64,000 nucleotides of DNA, taken from the NCBI RefSeq assembly GCF_014203605.1, contig NZ_JACHJJ010000006.1, positions 62,001-126,000 on the forward strand, given 5' to 3'. How positions within the stretch are numbered: position 1 is the stretch's first letter; every line of letters begins with the position of its first letter. The position numbers were made by a program, and so were the translations under genes. The notes beneath the pieces are model-generated. The model worked only from the letters and a program-made list of their open reading frames with translations. It searched no databases and was not told the DNA's origin. This document shows positions 47,802-56,922 of this stretch, piece by piece. This DNA is from Thiemannella venezuelensis (lineage in GTDB: Bacteria; Actinomycetota; Actinomycetes; Streptosporangiales; Streptosporangiaceae).

Positions 47802-47912
47802 ATGTACGACATGTATCCCTGGAACCGGTCCGAGGACGCCGAGGACGAGGCCGCCGCCGCCCTGCAGATGGCGCTGGACCGCCGCGACAACGGCGGCGCC
47901 CCTGCCCGGTAA
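47802..47912 (+). CDS. Small 36-residue acidic ORF before leuB
   Basis: The ORF reads MYDMYPWNRSEDAEDEAAAA followed by LQMALDRRDNGGAPAR. The acidic Ala-rich middle would form a helix, and the DRRDNGG segment has no known motif. The ribosome site is weak (GACGAG). It sits between the leader hairpins and leuB, 65 nt before leuB. I do not recognise it. The third-position GC pattern is coding-like, but the frame is short, so conservation in relatives would be needed. Confidence 0.45.
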   Translation: MYDMYPWNRSEDAEDEAAAALQMALDRRDNGGAPAR

Positions 47913-47977
47913 AGGCGGCTTGTCCACTAGATGAGATTAGGTATCCGACAGTCGAGACAGGGCGGTAGGGTGCCTGC

Positions 47978-49024
47978 ATGGATTCGCGCAACATTCGTCT
48001 GGCAGTCATCCCCGGCGACGGGATCGGGACCGAGGTCGTCGCCGAGGGCCTGAAGGTCCTCGACGCGGTCGGCGCCAAGGTGGAGGGCACCCACTACGAC
48101 CTCGGCGCCGAGCGCTACCACCGGACCGGGGAGACCCTTCCCGACGCGGTCCTGGACGAGCTGCGCGGATACGACGCCATCCTGCTCGGCGCGGTCGGCG
48201 ACCCCAGCGTCCCCCCGGGCGTGCTCGAGCGCGACCTGCTGCTGAGGCTCCGCTTCGAGCTCGACCACTACGTGAACCTCCGCCCGGTCAAGCTCTTCCC
48301 GGGTGTCGAGACCCCGCTGGGCAAGGCCCGCCCCGAGGACATCGACATGATCGTCGTCCGTGAGGGCACCGAGAGCCTGTACGCCGGGGCCGGCGGTGTG
48401 CTGCGCCGCGGCACGCCGCACGAGGTCGCCACCCAGGAGTCGCTCAACACGGCCTTCGGCGTCGAGCGCGTCGTCCGCTACGCCTTCGACCAGGCGCTGG
48501 CCCGTCCCCGCAAGAAGCTGACGCTGGTGCACAAGACCAACGTGCTGACCTACGCCGGCGACCTGTGGGCCCGCACCGTCGACCGCGTCGGACTGGAGTA
48601 CCCCGACGTGCGGACCGACTACTGCCACATCGACGCGGCCTCGATGTTCTTCGTCAACCAGCCGGAGCGGTTCGACGTGATCGTCACCGACAACCTCTTC
48701 GGCGACATCATCACCGACATCGGCGCCGCCGTCGCCGGCGGCATCGGCCTGGCCGCCAGCGGCAACGTCAACCCCGACCGCACCGCGCCCAGCATGTTCG
48801 AGCCGGTCCACGGCAGCGCCCCCGACATCGCGGGCCAGGGCAAGGCCGACCCGACCGCGACGATCCTCTCGGTCGCCATGCTCCTGAGCCACCTGGGCCT
48901 GGCCGACGAGGCCGCCCGGGTCGAGCGGGCCGTCGCCGACGACCTGCTGGAGCGGCAGGCCGGCCGCGCCGCGCGGAGCACCCGCGAGATCGGCGACGCC
49001 ATCACCGCCCGAGTAGCCGGCTGA
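47978..49024 (+). CDS. leuB: 3-isopropylmalate dehydrogenase
   Basis: 348 residues from ATG 47978. It oxidatively decarboxylates 3-isopropylmalate in leucine synthesis, and in citramalate pathways also methylmalate. Beta-decarboxylating dehydrogenase features: [19 protein letters not shown] start, [20 protein letters not shown] with the substrate Arg residues, Lys in [14 protein letters not shown], and the NAD/Mg region [17 protein letters not shown] followed by [26 protein letters not shown] box at 47966-47971 suggests an additional leaderless transcript starting at the ATG. A strong terminator follows. Confidence 0.97.
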   Translation: MDSRNIRLAVIPGDGIGTEVVAEGLKVLDAVGAKVEGTHYDLGAERYHRTGETLPDAVLDELRGYDAILLGAVGDPSVPPGVLERDLLLRLRFELDHYVNLRPVKLFPGVETPLGKARPEDIDMIVVREGTESLYAGAGGVLRRGTPHEVATQESLNTAFGVERVVRYAFDQALARPRKKLTLVHKTNVLTYAGDLWARTVDRVGLEYPDVRTDYCHIDAASMFFVNQPERFDVIVTDNLFGDIITDIGAAVAGGIGLAASGNVNPDRTAPSMFEPVHGSAPDIAGQGKADPTATILSVAMLLSHLGLADEAARVERAVADDLLERQAGRAARSTREIGDAITARVAG

Positions 49025-49048
49025 CGAGCCGCCACTCACCGACCCGAC

Positions 49049-49089
49049 AGACGCGCCCGGCGGCTCCCAGCGAGCCGCCGGGCGCGTCT
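49049..49089 (+). terminator. Terminator after leuB
   Basis: A perfect 18-bp inverted repeat (49049-49066 with 49072-49089) around CCAGC, followed by TCGTATAT. Confidence 0.9.
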
Positions 49090-49136
49090 TCGTATATCCG
49101 GGCCCGTCCCGGGCTCGCCCGGGACCCGTCCGTGGG

Positions 49137-49172
49137 CCCGTTCGAGGCCCCGTTCGAGGCCCCGTTCGAGGC
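49137..49172. repeat. 12-bp tandem repeat CCCGTTCGAGGC, three units
   Basis: Three perfect, adjacent copies lie about 100 nt before the ilvE start, between the leuB terminator and the ilvE promoter region. Each unit contains GTTCGAG. It may be a multi-site regulator target or simple expansion. Confidence 0.85.
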
Positions 49173-49272
49173 CACTGCCGGGCACCCGTCCGGATGCAGT
49201 AGTTTCCCGTTACCCGGTCCAACGCAGAATGGACTAAAGGGTAGACCCGTCACGAAGAGAAGGATCTCCGTC

Positions 49273-50367
49273 ATGACCACCGCTCAGAAGCTCAGCTTCG
49301 ACGTGCAGCTCTCCGACCACGCTCGCACCGCGGCCGAGCGCGAGCGGGTACTGGCGAGCCCCGGGTTCGGGCAGGTCTTCACCGACCACATGATCTCGAT
49401 CGACTACACCGAGGGGCAGGGCTGGCACGACGCCCGGCTCATGCCGTACGGCCCGCTCAGCCTCGACCCGGCCACCTCGGTCTTCCACTACGCCCAGGAA
49501 CTCTTCGAGGGGCTCAAGGCCTACCGGCAGGAGGGCGGCGCGATCGTCTCGTTCCGGCCGCACGCCAACGCCGCCCGCTTCAACACCTCCGCGCGGCGCA
49601 TGGCCATGCCCGAGCTGCCCGAGGAGGCGTTCGTCGAGTCGCTGGAGCTGCTCGTCCAGACCGACCGCGACTGGGTGCCCACGACCGCGGGCCACAGCCT
49701 CTACCTGCGCCCCTTCATGATCGCGACGCAGGCCGCACTCGGCGTCAACTACCCGTCGAAGAACTACAAGTACATGGTCATCGCCTCCCCGGCCGCCGCC
49801 TACTTCGGCGCGGGCAAGGCGGTCTCGGTCTGGCTCTCCACCGAGTACACCCGGGCGGCCCCCGGCGGCACCGGCTTCGCCAAGTGCGGCGGCAACTACG
49901 CGGCGGCCTTCGTGGCCCAGCGCCAGGCCGTCGAGCAGGGCTGCGACCAGGTCGTCTGGCTCGACGCCAACGAGCACCGGTACGTCGAGGAGATGGGCGG
50001 CATGAACCTCTTCTTCGTCTACGGCGACCGCCTGCTCACCCCGGCCCTCACCGGCACCCTGCTGCCCGGCATCACCCGCGACTCGATCCTCACCCTCGCC
50101 TCCGACCTCGGGCTCAAGGCCGAGGAGGGCCGCCTGTCCATCGAGGAGTGGCAGGCCGGCTGCGAGTCCGGCGAGCTCACCGAGGTCTTCGCCTGCGGCA
50201 CCGCCGCGGTCGTCACTCCGGTCGGCGCGGTCAAGGGCGCCGACCGCGCCTGGACGGTCGGCGACGGCACCCAGGGCCCGGTCACGCAGCGCATCCGCGA
50301 GGAGCTGACCGGTATCCAGTACGGCACCCGCCCCGACGCCCACAGCTGGGTCCACAAGATCTGCTGA
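49273..50367 (+). CDS. ilvE: Branched-chain amino acid aminotransferase
   Basis: 364 residues from ATG 49273, with AAGGA about nine nt upstream. It performs the final transamination to Val, Leu and Ile with pyridoxal phosphate. Fold-type IV features: FHYAQELFEGLKAYR near 71-85, Lys204 in GTGFAKCGGNYAAAF as the PLP Schiff-base residue, MGGMNLFFV, TLLPGITRDSILTLA and the phosphate loop GTAAVVTPVG. Length matches. It is monocistronic, after the tandem repeat 49137-49172 and before a terminator at 50396-50430. Confidence 0.97.
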   Translation: MTTAQKLSFDVQLSDHARTAAERERVLASPGFGQVFTDHMISIDYTEGQGWHDARLMPYGPLSLDPATSVFHYAQELFEGLKAYRQEGGAIVSFRPHANAARFNTSARRMAMPELPEEAFVESLELLVQTDRDWVPTTAGHSLYLRPFMIATQAALGVNYPSKNYKYMVIASPAAAYFGAGKAVSVWLSTEYTRAAPGGTGFAKCGGNYAAAFVAQRQAVEQGCDQVVWLDANEHRYVEEMGGMNLFFVYGDRLLTPALTGTLLPGITRDSILTLASDLGLKAEEGRLSIEEWQAGCESGELTEVFACGTAAVVTPVGAVKGADRAWTVGDGTQGPVTQRIREELTGIQYGTRPDAHSWVHKIC

Positions 50368-50395
50368 CCCGCCTGTCGTCGATCCGTATGCGGGG

Positions 50396-50430
50396 AGAGC
50401 CCGATCCCATCCACCCGCCCGGGCTCTTTC
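50396..50430 (+). terminator. Terminator after ilvE
   Basis: AGAGCCCG (50396-50403) pairs with CGGGCTCT (50420-50427), followed by TTTCC. Found 29 nt after the ilvE stop. Confidence 0.75.
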
Positions 50431-50544
50431 CGCGTACGGCTTACTCCTCGATCAGCGGATCAGCTTTCCGGTGTCGATGGTCAGGTTCCACGGGGCCGGA
50501 GGCGTGGGCTTCTCGCCCATGAGGGGGTTCGCGGGACCTCTCGA

Positions 50545-51198
50545 TCACTGCTTCCGGACCATGGTCAGTCCGTCGGCGATCGGGAGCATGATCGAGGTGA
50601 CCCGGGGGTCGGCGGCGACCATGTCGTTGAACTCGCGGATCGCCACCGTGGTCTCGTCGTGCTCGGCCGGGTGGGCCACCCTCCCGCCCCACAGCGTGTT
50701 GTCCACCAGGATCAGGCCGCCCGGGGTCAGGTGCGTCAGGAGGATCTCGTAGTAGAGCCCGTAGTTCTCCTTGTCGGCGTCGATGAAGGCCAGGTCGACG
50801 GCGGGGACGGCGGGCAGGTCCTTCAGGCGCTCGGCGGCCGGGCCGAGCTTCAGCGTGATGTGGCGGGAGAGCCCGGCCCTCTCCCAGTAGCGCCGGGCGA
50901 CGGAGGTCCACTCCTCGCTGATGTCGAAGCAGGTGAGCCTGCCCCGCAGGGACAGTCCCCGGGCCAGGCAGATGGAGGAGTAACCGGTGAAGGTGCCCAC
51001 CTCCACGATGTTCTTCGCCCGGGTGAGCTGGACCATCATGGTGAGGAACCTGCCCTGGTCGGGGGTGATCTGCATGCCCGCCCGGTCCCCGGTGAGCTCG
51101 CGGGTCTCCACGGCCAGCTCGTCGAGCAGCTCGTCGGGCCAGGTGGAGTGCGCGAGCAGGTACTGCCCGACGGCCGCTTCCAGGTAAGTCGCCTTCAT
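50545..51198 (-). CDS. O-methyltransferase, caffeoyl-CoA/catechol type (Methyltransf_3)
   Basis: 217 residues from ATG 51196-51198; upstream in-frame Met codons lack family similarity. SAM motif IVEVGTFTGYSSICLARGL, the second-strand acid in LTCFDISEEW, metal-ligand DLAFIDADKENYGLYYE, the IDADK hallmark of cation-dependent O-methyltransferases, and LILVDNTLWGGRVAHP. The enzyme methylates catechol-like hydroxyl groups with a divalent cation. Substrate unknown. It is transcribed away from the cimA leader region and stands alone. Confidence 0.92.
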   Translation of the reverse strand: MKATYLEAAVGQYLLAHSTWPDELLDELAVETRELTGDRAGMQITPDQGRFLTMMVQLTRAKNIVEVGTFTGYSSICLARGLSLRGRLTCFDISEEWTSVARRYWERAGLSRHITLKLGPAAERLKDLPAVPAVDLAFIDADKENYGLYYEILLTHLTPGGLILVDNTLWGGRVAHPAEHDETTVAIREFNDMVAADPRVTSIMLPIADGLTMVRKQ

Positions 51199-51326
51199 AT
51201 CACCATTCTTGCTGGTGAGTGATACCGGCCTGCGCGGGGGGTAGCCGGTCCGCAACACGCCGTACATCTCGTATCCTGAGACCGATGTGTCAGATGGTGT
51301 CACCGTGTGGCAGACTCCGGAGCATC

Positions 51327-51368
51327 ATGTTCTACGGTCTGCTCATTATCGGCAGGCGCGCCGGCTGA
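51327..51368 (+). CDS. Leader peptide of cimA, MFYGLLIIGRRAG
   Basis: A 13-residue ORF ending 109 nt before cimA. Codons 5-8 are Leu-Leu-Ile-Ile. The tail GRRAG resembles the ilvB leader tail RRRAGR; in both, the GC-rich codons at the end form the first arm of the leader hairpin. An AGCATC stretch precedes the ATG without a clear ribosome site; a TATCCT box is at 51272-51277. The terminator at 51391-51420 follows. Confidence 0.8.
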   Translation: MFYGLLIIGRRAG

Positions 51369-51420
51369 CAAGGGACACCGCCGGCGCGCAGACCTCTCAC
51401 GTCCGTGAGGGGTCTTTCTT
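51356..51420 (+). terminator. Attenuator of cimA: leader hairpin plus intrinsic terminator
   Basis: GCGCGCCGGC (51356-51365) pairs perfectly with GCCGGCGCGC (51380-51389). Directly after, GACCTCTCAC (51391-51400) pairs with GTGAGGGGTC (51405-51414, one G-T wobble), followed by TTTCTT. The intrinsic terminator stands before cimA and after a Leu/Ile-codon leader ORF, the arrangement of ribosome-mediated attenuation. Confidence 0.85.
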
Positions 51421-51477
51421 GTTTCTCGGGCCGAGAACGGGCGCGCGGCGAGGCACCGACCGCGAAGGAGACAACCG

Positions 51478-53055
51478 ATGACCGACGACCGCTTCCACGT
51501 GTACGACACGACGCTCCGTGACGGCGCCCAGCAGGAGGGGCTCAACCTCACGGTGGCCGACAAGCTCGCCGTCGCGCGGCACCTGGACGGCCTGGGCGTC
51601 GGCTTCATCGAAGGCGGCTGGCCCGGCGCCAACCCCAAGGACACAGAGTTCTTCCGGCGGGCTCGAACAGAGCTCGACCTGAAGCACGCGCAGCTCGCCG
51701 CGTTCGGCGCGACCCGCCGGGCCGGTGTGAAGGCAGCCGACGACCCACTGGTGGCCGCACTGCGCGAATCCGGCGCGCCGGTCGTGACCCTTGTCGCCAA
51801 GAGCCACGACCGGCACGTGGAGCTGGCCCTCCGCACGACTCTCCAGGAGAACCTCGCGATGATCCGCGACACGGTCTCCCACCTCCGTGCGGAGGGCCAG
51901 CGGGTCTTCCTCGACGCCGAGCACTTCTTCGACGGCTACGCGTCCAACCCGGACTACGCGCTGGAGGTGCTGCGCACCGCCGCCGAGGCGGGCGCCTCGG
52001 TGATCGCGCTCTGCGACACCAACGGGGGCATGCTCCCCGACGAACTGGCCGAGGTCGTCCACGAGGCGGTCGGCACCGGGGCCAGGGTCGGCATCCACTG
52101 CCACGACGACACCGGCTGCGCGGTGGCCAACACCCTGGCCGCGGTCAAGGCGGGCGCCACCCACGTGCAGGGCTGCGCCAACGGGTACGGCGAGCGCTCC
52201 GGCAACGCCAATCTCTTCACCGTCGTGGCCAACCTCCAGCTCAAGCGGGGCTTCGACCTCGTCCCCCCGGAGGCGCTGGCCGACATGACCCGCATCGCGC
52301 ACGCGATCACCGAGGTCACCAACGTCACCCCGAACTCCCACGCCCCCTATGTCGGCGTCTCCGCCTTCGCGCACAAGGCCGGGCTGCACGCCAGCGCCAT
52401 CAAGGTGGACCCCAACCTCTACCAGCACATCGACCCGGCGCAGGTCGGCAACGACATGCGCATGCTCGTCTCCGACATGGCCGGACGCGCCTCGGTCGAG
52501 CTGAAGGGCCGCGAGCTGGGCTACGAGCTGCAGCCGGAGACCTCCCGCGAGCTGGTGGACCGGGTCAAGGACCTGGAGTCGCGGGGCTACACCTTCGAGG
52601 CCGCCGACGCCTCCTTCGAACTGCTGCTGCGCGACACCGTGGCGGGCGAGCGCAGGCGGCACTTCTCGGTGGAGTCCTGGCGGGTGATCGTCGAGCGGAC
52701 CCGCGGCGGGGAGCTGGTCAGCGAGGCCACGGTCAAGCTGCACGCCAAGGGCGAGCGGATCGTCGCCACCGGCGAGGGCAACGGCCCGGTCAACGCCCTG
52801 GACCGGGCGGTCCGGGCCGGACTGGAGAAGCTCTACCCCGAGCTGGCGGGAGTCGAGCTGATCGACTTCAAGGTCCGGATCCTGGAGGGCGCCCACGGCA
52901 CCGACGCGATCACGCGAGTGCTGATCACCTCCAGCGACGCGACCGGGGAGTGGGCCACCGTGGGCGTCGACGAGAACATCATCGAGGCCTCCTGGCAGGC
53001 CCTGGAGCAGGCCGTCACCTACGGCCTGCTCCGCGCCGGGCACCAGGCGGACTGA
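51478..53055 (+). CDS. cimA: Citramalate synthase (CimA-type, LeuA superfamily)
   Basis: 525 residues from ATG 51478, after GAAGGAGA. It condenses pyruvate with acetyl-CoA to (R)-citramalate, feeding isoleucine synthesis without threonine. DRE-TIM features: [18 protein letters not shown] start, the [13 protein letters not shown] segment diagnostic of CimA over Leu[12 protein letters not shown], metal His pair in VGIHCHDD, and [15 protein letters not shown]. The C-terminal LeuA-dimer regulatory domain (about 400-520) fits feedback inhibition. Upstream leader peptide and attenuator predict induction by Leu/Ile shortage. Confidence 0.94.
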   Translation: MTDDRFHVYDTTLRDGAQQEGLNLTVADKLAVARHLDGLGVGFIEGGWPGANPKDTEFFRRARTELDLKHAQLAAFGATRRAGVKAADDPLVAALRESGAPVVTLVAKSHDRHVELALRTTLQENLAMIRDTVSHLRAEGQRVFLDAEHFFDGYASNPDYALEVLRTAAEAGASVIALCDTNGGMLPDELAEVVHEAVGTGARVGIHCHDDTGCAVANTLAAVKAGATHVQGCANGYGERSGNANLFTVVANLQLKRGFDLVPPEALADMTRIAHAITEVTNVTPNSHAPYVGVSAFAHKAGLHASAIKVDPNLYQHIDPAQVGNDMRMLVSDMAGRASVELKGRELGYELQPETSRELVDRVKDLESRGYTFEAADASFELLLRDTVAGERRRHFSVESWRVIVERTRGGELVSEATVKLHAKGERIVATGEGNGPVNALDRAVRAGLEKLYPELAGVELIDFKVRILEGAHGTDAITRVLITSSDATGEWATVGVDENIIEASWQALEQAVTYGLLRAGHQAD

Positions 53056-53111
53056 CCCGCGGGCCGCTCCGCGCCGGGCACCGGAGGACCGGGACGGCGG
53101 GAGAGGGGGGC

Positions 53112-53145
53112 GGAGGGGGCGGCGTGCCGCACGCCGTCCCCCTCC
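53112..53145. terminator. Bidirectional terminator between cimA and the heparinase-like gene
   Basis: GGAGGGGGCGGCGTGC pairs with GCACGCCGTCCCCCTCC in the 108-nt gap between two convergent genes. No U-tract. Confidence 0.7.
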
Positions 53146-53163
53146 CGCCGCCCGCGGAACGCG

Positions 53164-54855
53164 CTAGGAGAGGCCGGAGCCGCTCACCCGGAAGCCGGTC
53201 CTGCCCTGGGACGTCTCCACGGTGACCTTCCCGCCGGAGCAGGAGAGCGAGGGCTTGTCCGTGCCGGGCACCACGACGGTGAGCACCGGGCCCGCGGAGG
53301 CGGGGGAGACGACCGCGGGGGCGGCCTGCTTCTTCAGGTAGGCGGGGGAGACCCAGCCCTGGTACGGGCCGGTGGCGCCGCGGACGACCTTCGAGGCGAG
53401 CGGCCTGCAGGACGGCATGGAGACCTGGACCAGCGTCGCCTTCCAGCCGGTCCGGTCCTTGACCACGACGCGGCCGCCGCTGCTCGACACCGCCGAGAGC
53501 TCCGGCGCGAAGTGCCAGAGGGTGCGGACCTTCGAGCCCCCGGGGACGGTGTCCAGCACCGCCATCACGTCCTGCCCGTGGTTGACCAGGACCGAGCGGG
53601 TGCGCGGCACGCCGTACGCCCGGTCGGTCAGCCGGAAGCTCTGCCGGTCGTCCTTGATCGAGGACTTGGTCAGCGCGGTGGAGGTCCTCGGGCGGAACCC
53701 GGCCCCGGCCACCACCGGCACGTTGTGCGCCTCGGGGGACATCGTCCAGTGGCGGTAGCCGGTGTTCTCGTAGGAGTGGAAGCCCACGTCGACCAGGACG
53801 TCGCGGCCCTGGGCGTAGTAGGTCACGCCGAGGTGGTCCTCGTGGCCGTGGTACTTGGCGCCGGGGCCGAACCGGATGGAGTAGAACGCCGACTCCGGCT
53901 TGTTCCAGGCGGTCCGGCCGTAGACGTAGCCGTTGCCGAAGACCTTCACGGTCTTCTTCGGGTGGGCGTACCCGACCGGGCGCACGTCCGCGCCGCCGTC
54001 GCCGATCGGCACCATGAAGCCGTTGGGCTGGGTGGAGTGGGCGATGAAGCCCTCCAGGGACTTCCAGCGCTCGGTGATCGAGGCGGGCACCTTCCGGCCG
54101 CACGCCTCGATGTTGTTCATCGCGACCTTGAGCCGGTCGTGGACGTAGATCGCGTATCGGGGGGCCTGCTCGCGCAGGGCGCCCTGGGAGTCGACGTCGA
54201 GCCGGACCGTCTCGGTCAGCCTGCGGATCGCCAGGCTCGACCACTCCTCGCGGCCGTAGCGGCAGCCGATGCCGAGCAGCGCGATGTCCTGGTCGATGCC
54301 GTGGTTGTGGCCCTTCTCGTACAGCGCCGGGTTGGCGAGCATCCCGGCGTGCTCGGCGAGGCTCTTGACCAGCCAGGACTCGCTGACGTGCTTGCTGAGG
54401 CAGACCAGCGCCGGGGCGCGCAGCGCGATCGGGTGCTCCTGCCAGGCGTACGGGCTGCCGCCGCCGCGCGGGTTGTCCTTCACCCAGTCCCTGGCGATCG
54501 CGGTGGCACGCTCCAGGTAGGCCTTCTCGCCGTTGTTCTCGTAGTCGGCGACCAGCCGCCCCATCCAGCGCAGCGAGTGGAAGACCATACTCCAGGAGCG
54601 GTTGCGGTAGGGGTCGGTCCGCCAGTTGACGTCCTTGCCCACCTTCACCGGCGGAAGGTTGAGGAATCCGACCTCGCCGCTCATGATCTCCGCGGAGGTC
54701 GGGGTGGCGGGCAGCCAGTCGCCCTGGCACTCGGCCGTGCGTTTGGCCTTGTCCGTCGTCTCTGCGGTGCCGGTCGCCTCCGCCGTGCCGGTCGTGCCGC
54801 CGCTGGTGAGCAGGAGGGCGATGGAGAGTGCGAGTGCTTGTGTGCGGCGGCGCAC
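53164..54855 (-). CDS. Secreted heparinase II/III-like polysaccharide lyase family protein
   Basis: 563 residues from GTG 54853-54855, after GGAAGGAAC. Signal peptide near residues 1-27, then a Thr/Ala-rich linker. The first half is an (alpha/alpha) toroid with YRNRSWSMVFHSLRWMGRLV, RATAIARDWVKDNP and HNHGIDQDIALLGIG, where Asn-His-Gly is typical of heparinase/alginate lyase toroids. The second half matches heparinase II/III: KYHGHEDHLGVTYYAQGRDVLVDVGFHSY in pieces, with the HEDHL catalytic block. It likely cleaves uronic-acid polysaccharide outside the cell. Substrate cannot be told. It stands alone. Confidence 0.88.
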   Translation of the reverse strand: MRRRTQALALSIALLLTSGGTTGTAEATGTAETTDKAKRTAECQGDWLPATPTSAEIMSGEVGFLNLPPVKVGKDVNWRTDPYRNRSWSMVFHSLRWMGRLVADYENNGEKAYLERATAIARDWVKDNPRGGGSPYAWQEHPIALRAPALVCLSKHVSESWLVKSLAEHAGMLANPALYEKGHNHGIDQDIALLGIGCRYGREEWSSLAIRRLTETVRLDVDSQGALREQAPRYAIYVHDRLKVAMNNIEACGRKVPASITERWKSLEGFIAHSTQPNGFMVPIGDGGADVRPVGYAHPKKTVKVFGNGYVYGRTAWNKPESAFYSIRFGPGAKYHGHEDHLGVTYYAQGRDVLVDVGFHSYENTGYRHWTMSPEAHNVPVVAGAGFRPRTSTALTKSSIKDDRQSFRLTDRAYGVPRTRSVLVNHGQDVMAVLDTVPGGSKVRTLWHFAPELSAVSSSGGRVVVKDRTGWKATLVQVSMPSCRPLASKVVRGATGPYQGWVSPAYLKKQAAPAVVSPASAGPVLTVVVPGTDKPSLSCSGGKVTVETSQGRTGFRVSGSGLS

Positions 54856-55039
54856 GCCAGTTCCTTCCGGGGCAGGTGGGAGAGCTGATTATGCTGTCCG
54901 AATCCCACCAAACCGGTCAAGCCGAGGGGGGCCTTTCCCGGCGCATCGTTAGCAACTAGATGCGCGGACGCCGCCCGGGGCCGGGGCCGGGCCGTTCCGG
55001 CCCCGGCGGGCGCCGTTTCGCTGCCGGCCCGGCGGTCCC

Positions 55040-55660
55040 TCATCCGCGGGCGGCCACCGGCTCCTGCCGGGTGCTCGCCCAGATGTCCGGCCGGGGCAGC
55101 GGCTCCCCGGCCGCGACCGCGGCCGTCCACTCGGCGGTGGTCGCCACCGAGGCGAAGTTGGAGTCCATCACCACCAGCACGTTGCGGTGGACCTCCTCGG
55201 CGGTCAGGCGCCCCGCCCGGTTCGACAGGGCCACGGTGCCGGTCGCGTCCGACAGGAACTCCACGCGCAGCCCCCGGTGGTAGGCGTCGCGGGCGGTGGA
55301 CTCGTCGCAGTTCTGCGTCATGTACCCGGCGACCGCCACCGTGTCGATCCCGCGGGCGTCCAGCCACCCGCCGAGACCGGTCCCGGCGAAGGCGGAGGCC
55401 ATCGACTTGTCCGTCAGGAGGTCGTACGGCCTGCCCGCCACCTCCTCGCGCAGCTCCCAGCCGTGCCCGCCGCCGGCGAAGATCGGCGATCCGGCCGGGG
55501 CGGTGTGCCGGACCACGACCACCGGCACACCGTGCTCGCGGGCGGTGTCCATGGCCGCCAGGATGGCGGCCAGGCTCTCCTCGCGCGGCGGGTAGGCGAT
55601 CGGCAGGTTGCCGGTGAAGTACTCGTTCTGGACGTCGACGACGATGAGTGCTCGCTTCAT
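55040..55660 (-). CDS. Isochorismatase-family cysteine hydrolase
   Basis: 206 residues from ATG 55658-55660. The triad is visible: Asp9 in LIVVDVQNEY, Lys85 in LLTDKSMASAF, and Cys118 in GYMTQNCDESTARDA. The members hydrolyse isochorismate, nicotinamide or other amides; the residues around Cys do not resemble the Mg-dependent nicotinamidase type, so specificity is open. It lies 164 nt downstream of the GlxA-type regulator on the same strand, an often-seen pair, so it is probably in that regulon. Confidence 0.9.
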   Translation of the reverse strand: MKRALIVVDVQNEYFTGNLPIAYPPREESLAAILAAMDTAREHGVPVVVVRHTAPAGSPIFAGGGHGWELREEVAGRPYDLLTDKSMASAFAGTGLGGWLDARGIDTVAVAGYMTQNCDESTARDAYHRGLRVEFLSDATGTVALSNRAGRLTAEEVHRNVLVVMDSNFASVATTAEWTAAVAAGEPLPRPDIWASTRQEPVAARG

Positions 55661-55824
55661 GCGTCCCAGCCTGGCGCGGCGGGCGGCGCACGCGTGAGCG
55701 CCGCCTCGGCCACCGGCCGAGAGATTCACGCCATATCGTCGGCCGGGCCGTCGCGGCCGGGCCCGGCCGGGATCCGCGCCACCCGGGGATCCGCGCCATC
55801 CGCTCCGGCCTGGCCGCCTTCCTC

Positions 55825-56850
55825 CTACCGGGCCTGTCCGGCCATGCCGAAGGTCTCCCGGTAGGCCGTGGGGGAGACGCCCACCTGGCGGCGGAAGTGC
55901 GGGCGCAGCGCCACCGCCGAGGCGAATCCGGCGCTGCGGGCCACCCGCTCGACCGGCTCGTCCGTCGTCTCCAGCAGCCGCTGGGCGTGCAGGACCCTCT
56001 GGTGGAGCAGCCACTGCGCGGGAGTGGTCCCGGTGGCCTGGCGGAAGCGCCGGTCGAAGGTGCGGCGGCTCATCAGCGCGCGGGCGGCCAGGCCGTCCAC
56101 GGAGAGCTCGCGGTCCAGGTGCCGCAGGGCCCAGTCGAGGGTGTCGCCGAAGGGGTCGCCGGTGGCCGGGGCCTGGACCGGATGGTCGATGTACTGCGCC
56201 TGGCCCCCGGCCCGGTGCGGAGGAGTGACCAGCCCGCGGGCGATGCTGTTGGCCGCCTGCGCGCCGTGCGAGCGGCGCACGAGATGCAGGCAGAGGTCGA
56301 TGCCGCCGGTGCTGCCCGCGGAGGTGAGGATGTCCCCCTCGTCCACGTAGAGCACGTCGGGCCGGACCTCGATGCGCGGGTACATCGAGGCGAGCAGCCC
56401 GGCGTAGCGCCAGTGCGTCGTGGCCGGACGCCCGTCCAGCAGGCCGGTGGCGGCCAGCACGAACGTGCCCAGGCACAGGGAGACCACCGTCGCGCCCCCG
56501 GCGTGGGCCCGGCGCAGCGCCTCCAGCGCCTCGTCCGGGGGCGGGCCGCCGTCCGTCGGCCGCCGCCAGGTCGGCACGACGACCAGGTCGGCGCCGTCCA
56601 CGGCGTCCAGGTCGTACGGCGCGGCGAGGGTCATGCCCGCGTCGGTCCGGACCGGGCCGCCCTCGGCGGAGATCACGCGCACGTCGAAGTCCGGCCGGTC
56701 GTCCCGCCGCTCGCCGAAGACCGCGATCGGCACCGACGCCTCGAACAGGGGGATCCGGTCGAACATCAGCACCGCGACCGTCGAGAAGCCCGCCGCGGAG
56801 AGGTCCGGTGGGGAGAGGTCCGGCGGGGGGAGTGCTGCCGAGGAACCCAT
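55825..56850 (-). CDS. GlxA-type transcriptional regulator (DJ-1/PfpI plus AraC HTH)
   Basis: 341 residues from ATG 56848-56850. The N-terminal DJ-1/PfpI-like domain (about 22-190) has VAVLMFDRIPLFEASVPIAV and VVSLCLGTFVLAATGLLDGR with the nucleophile-elbow Cys in SLCLGTF. The C-terminal AraC domain (about 230-335) has SVDGLAARALMSRRTFDRRF and EPVERVARSAGFASAVALRPHF. It senses a small ligand and should control the isochorismatase-like gene behind it and the divergent HD gene 72 nt away. Confidence 0.92.
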   Translation of the reverse strand: MGSSAALPPPDLSPPDLSAAGFSTVAVLMFDRIPLFEASVPIAVFGERRDDRPDFDVRVISAEGGPVRTDAGMTLAAPYDLDAVDGADLVVVPTWRRPTDGGPPPDEALEALRRAHAGGATVVSLCLGTFVLAATGLLDGRPATTHWRYAGLLASMYPRIEVRPDVLYVDEGDILTSAGSTGGIDLCLHLVRRSHGAQAANSIARGLVTPPHRAGGQAQYIDHPVQAPATGDPFGDTLDWALRHLDRELSVDGLAARALMSRRTFDRRFRQATGTTPAQWLLHQRVLHAQRLLETTDEPVERVARSAGFASAVALRPHFRRQVGVSPTAYRETFGMAGQAR

Positions 56851-56922
56851 GGCGGGATCCTATCGGTGGATGACTTCCCGGCCGCTCACCCGGCGAGGCC
56901 GTGCCCCGGCATCGTGGACGGC

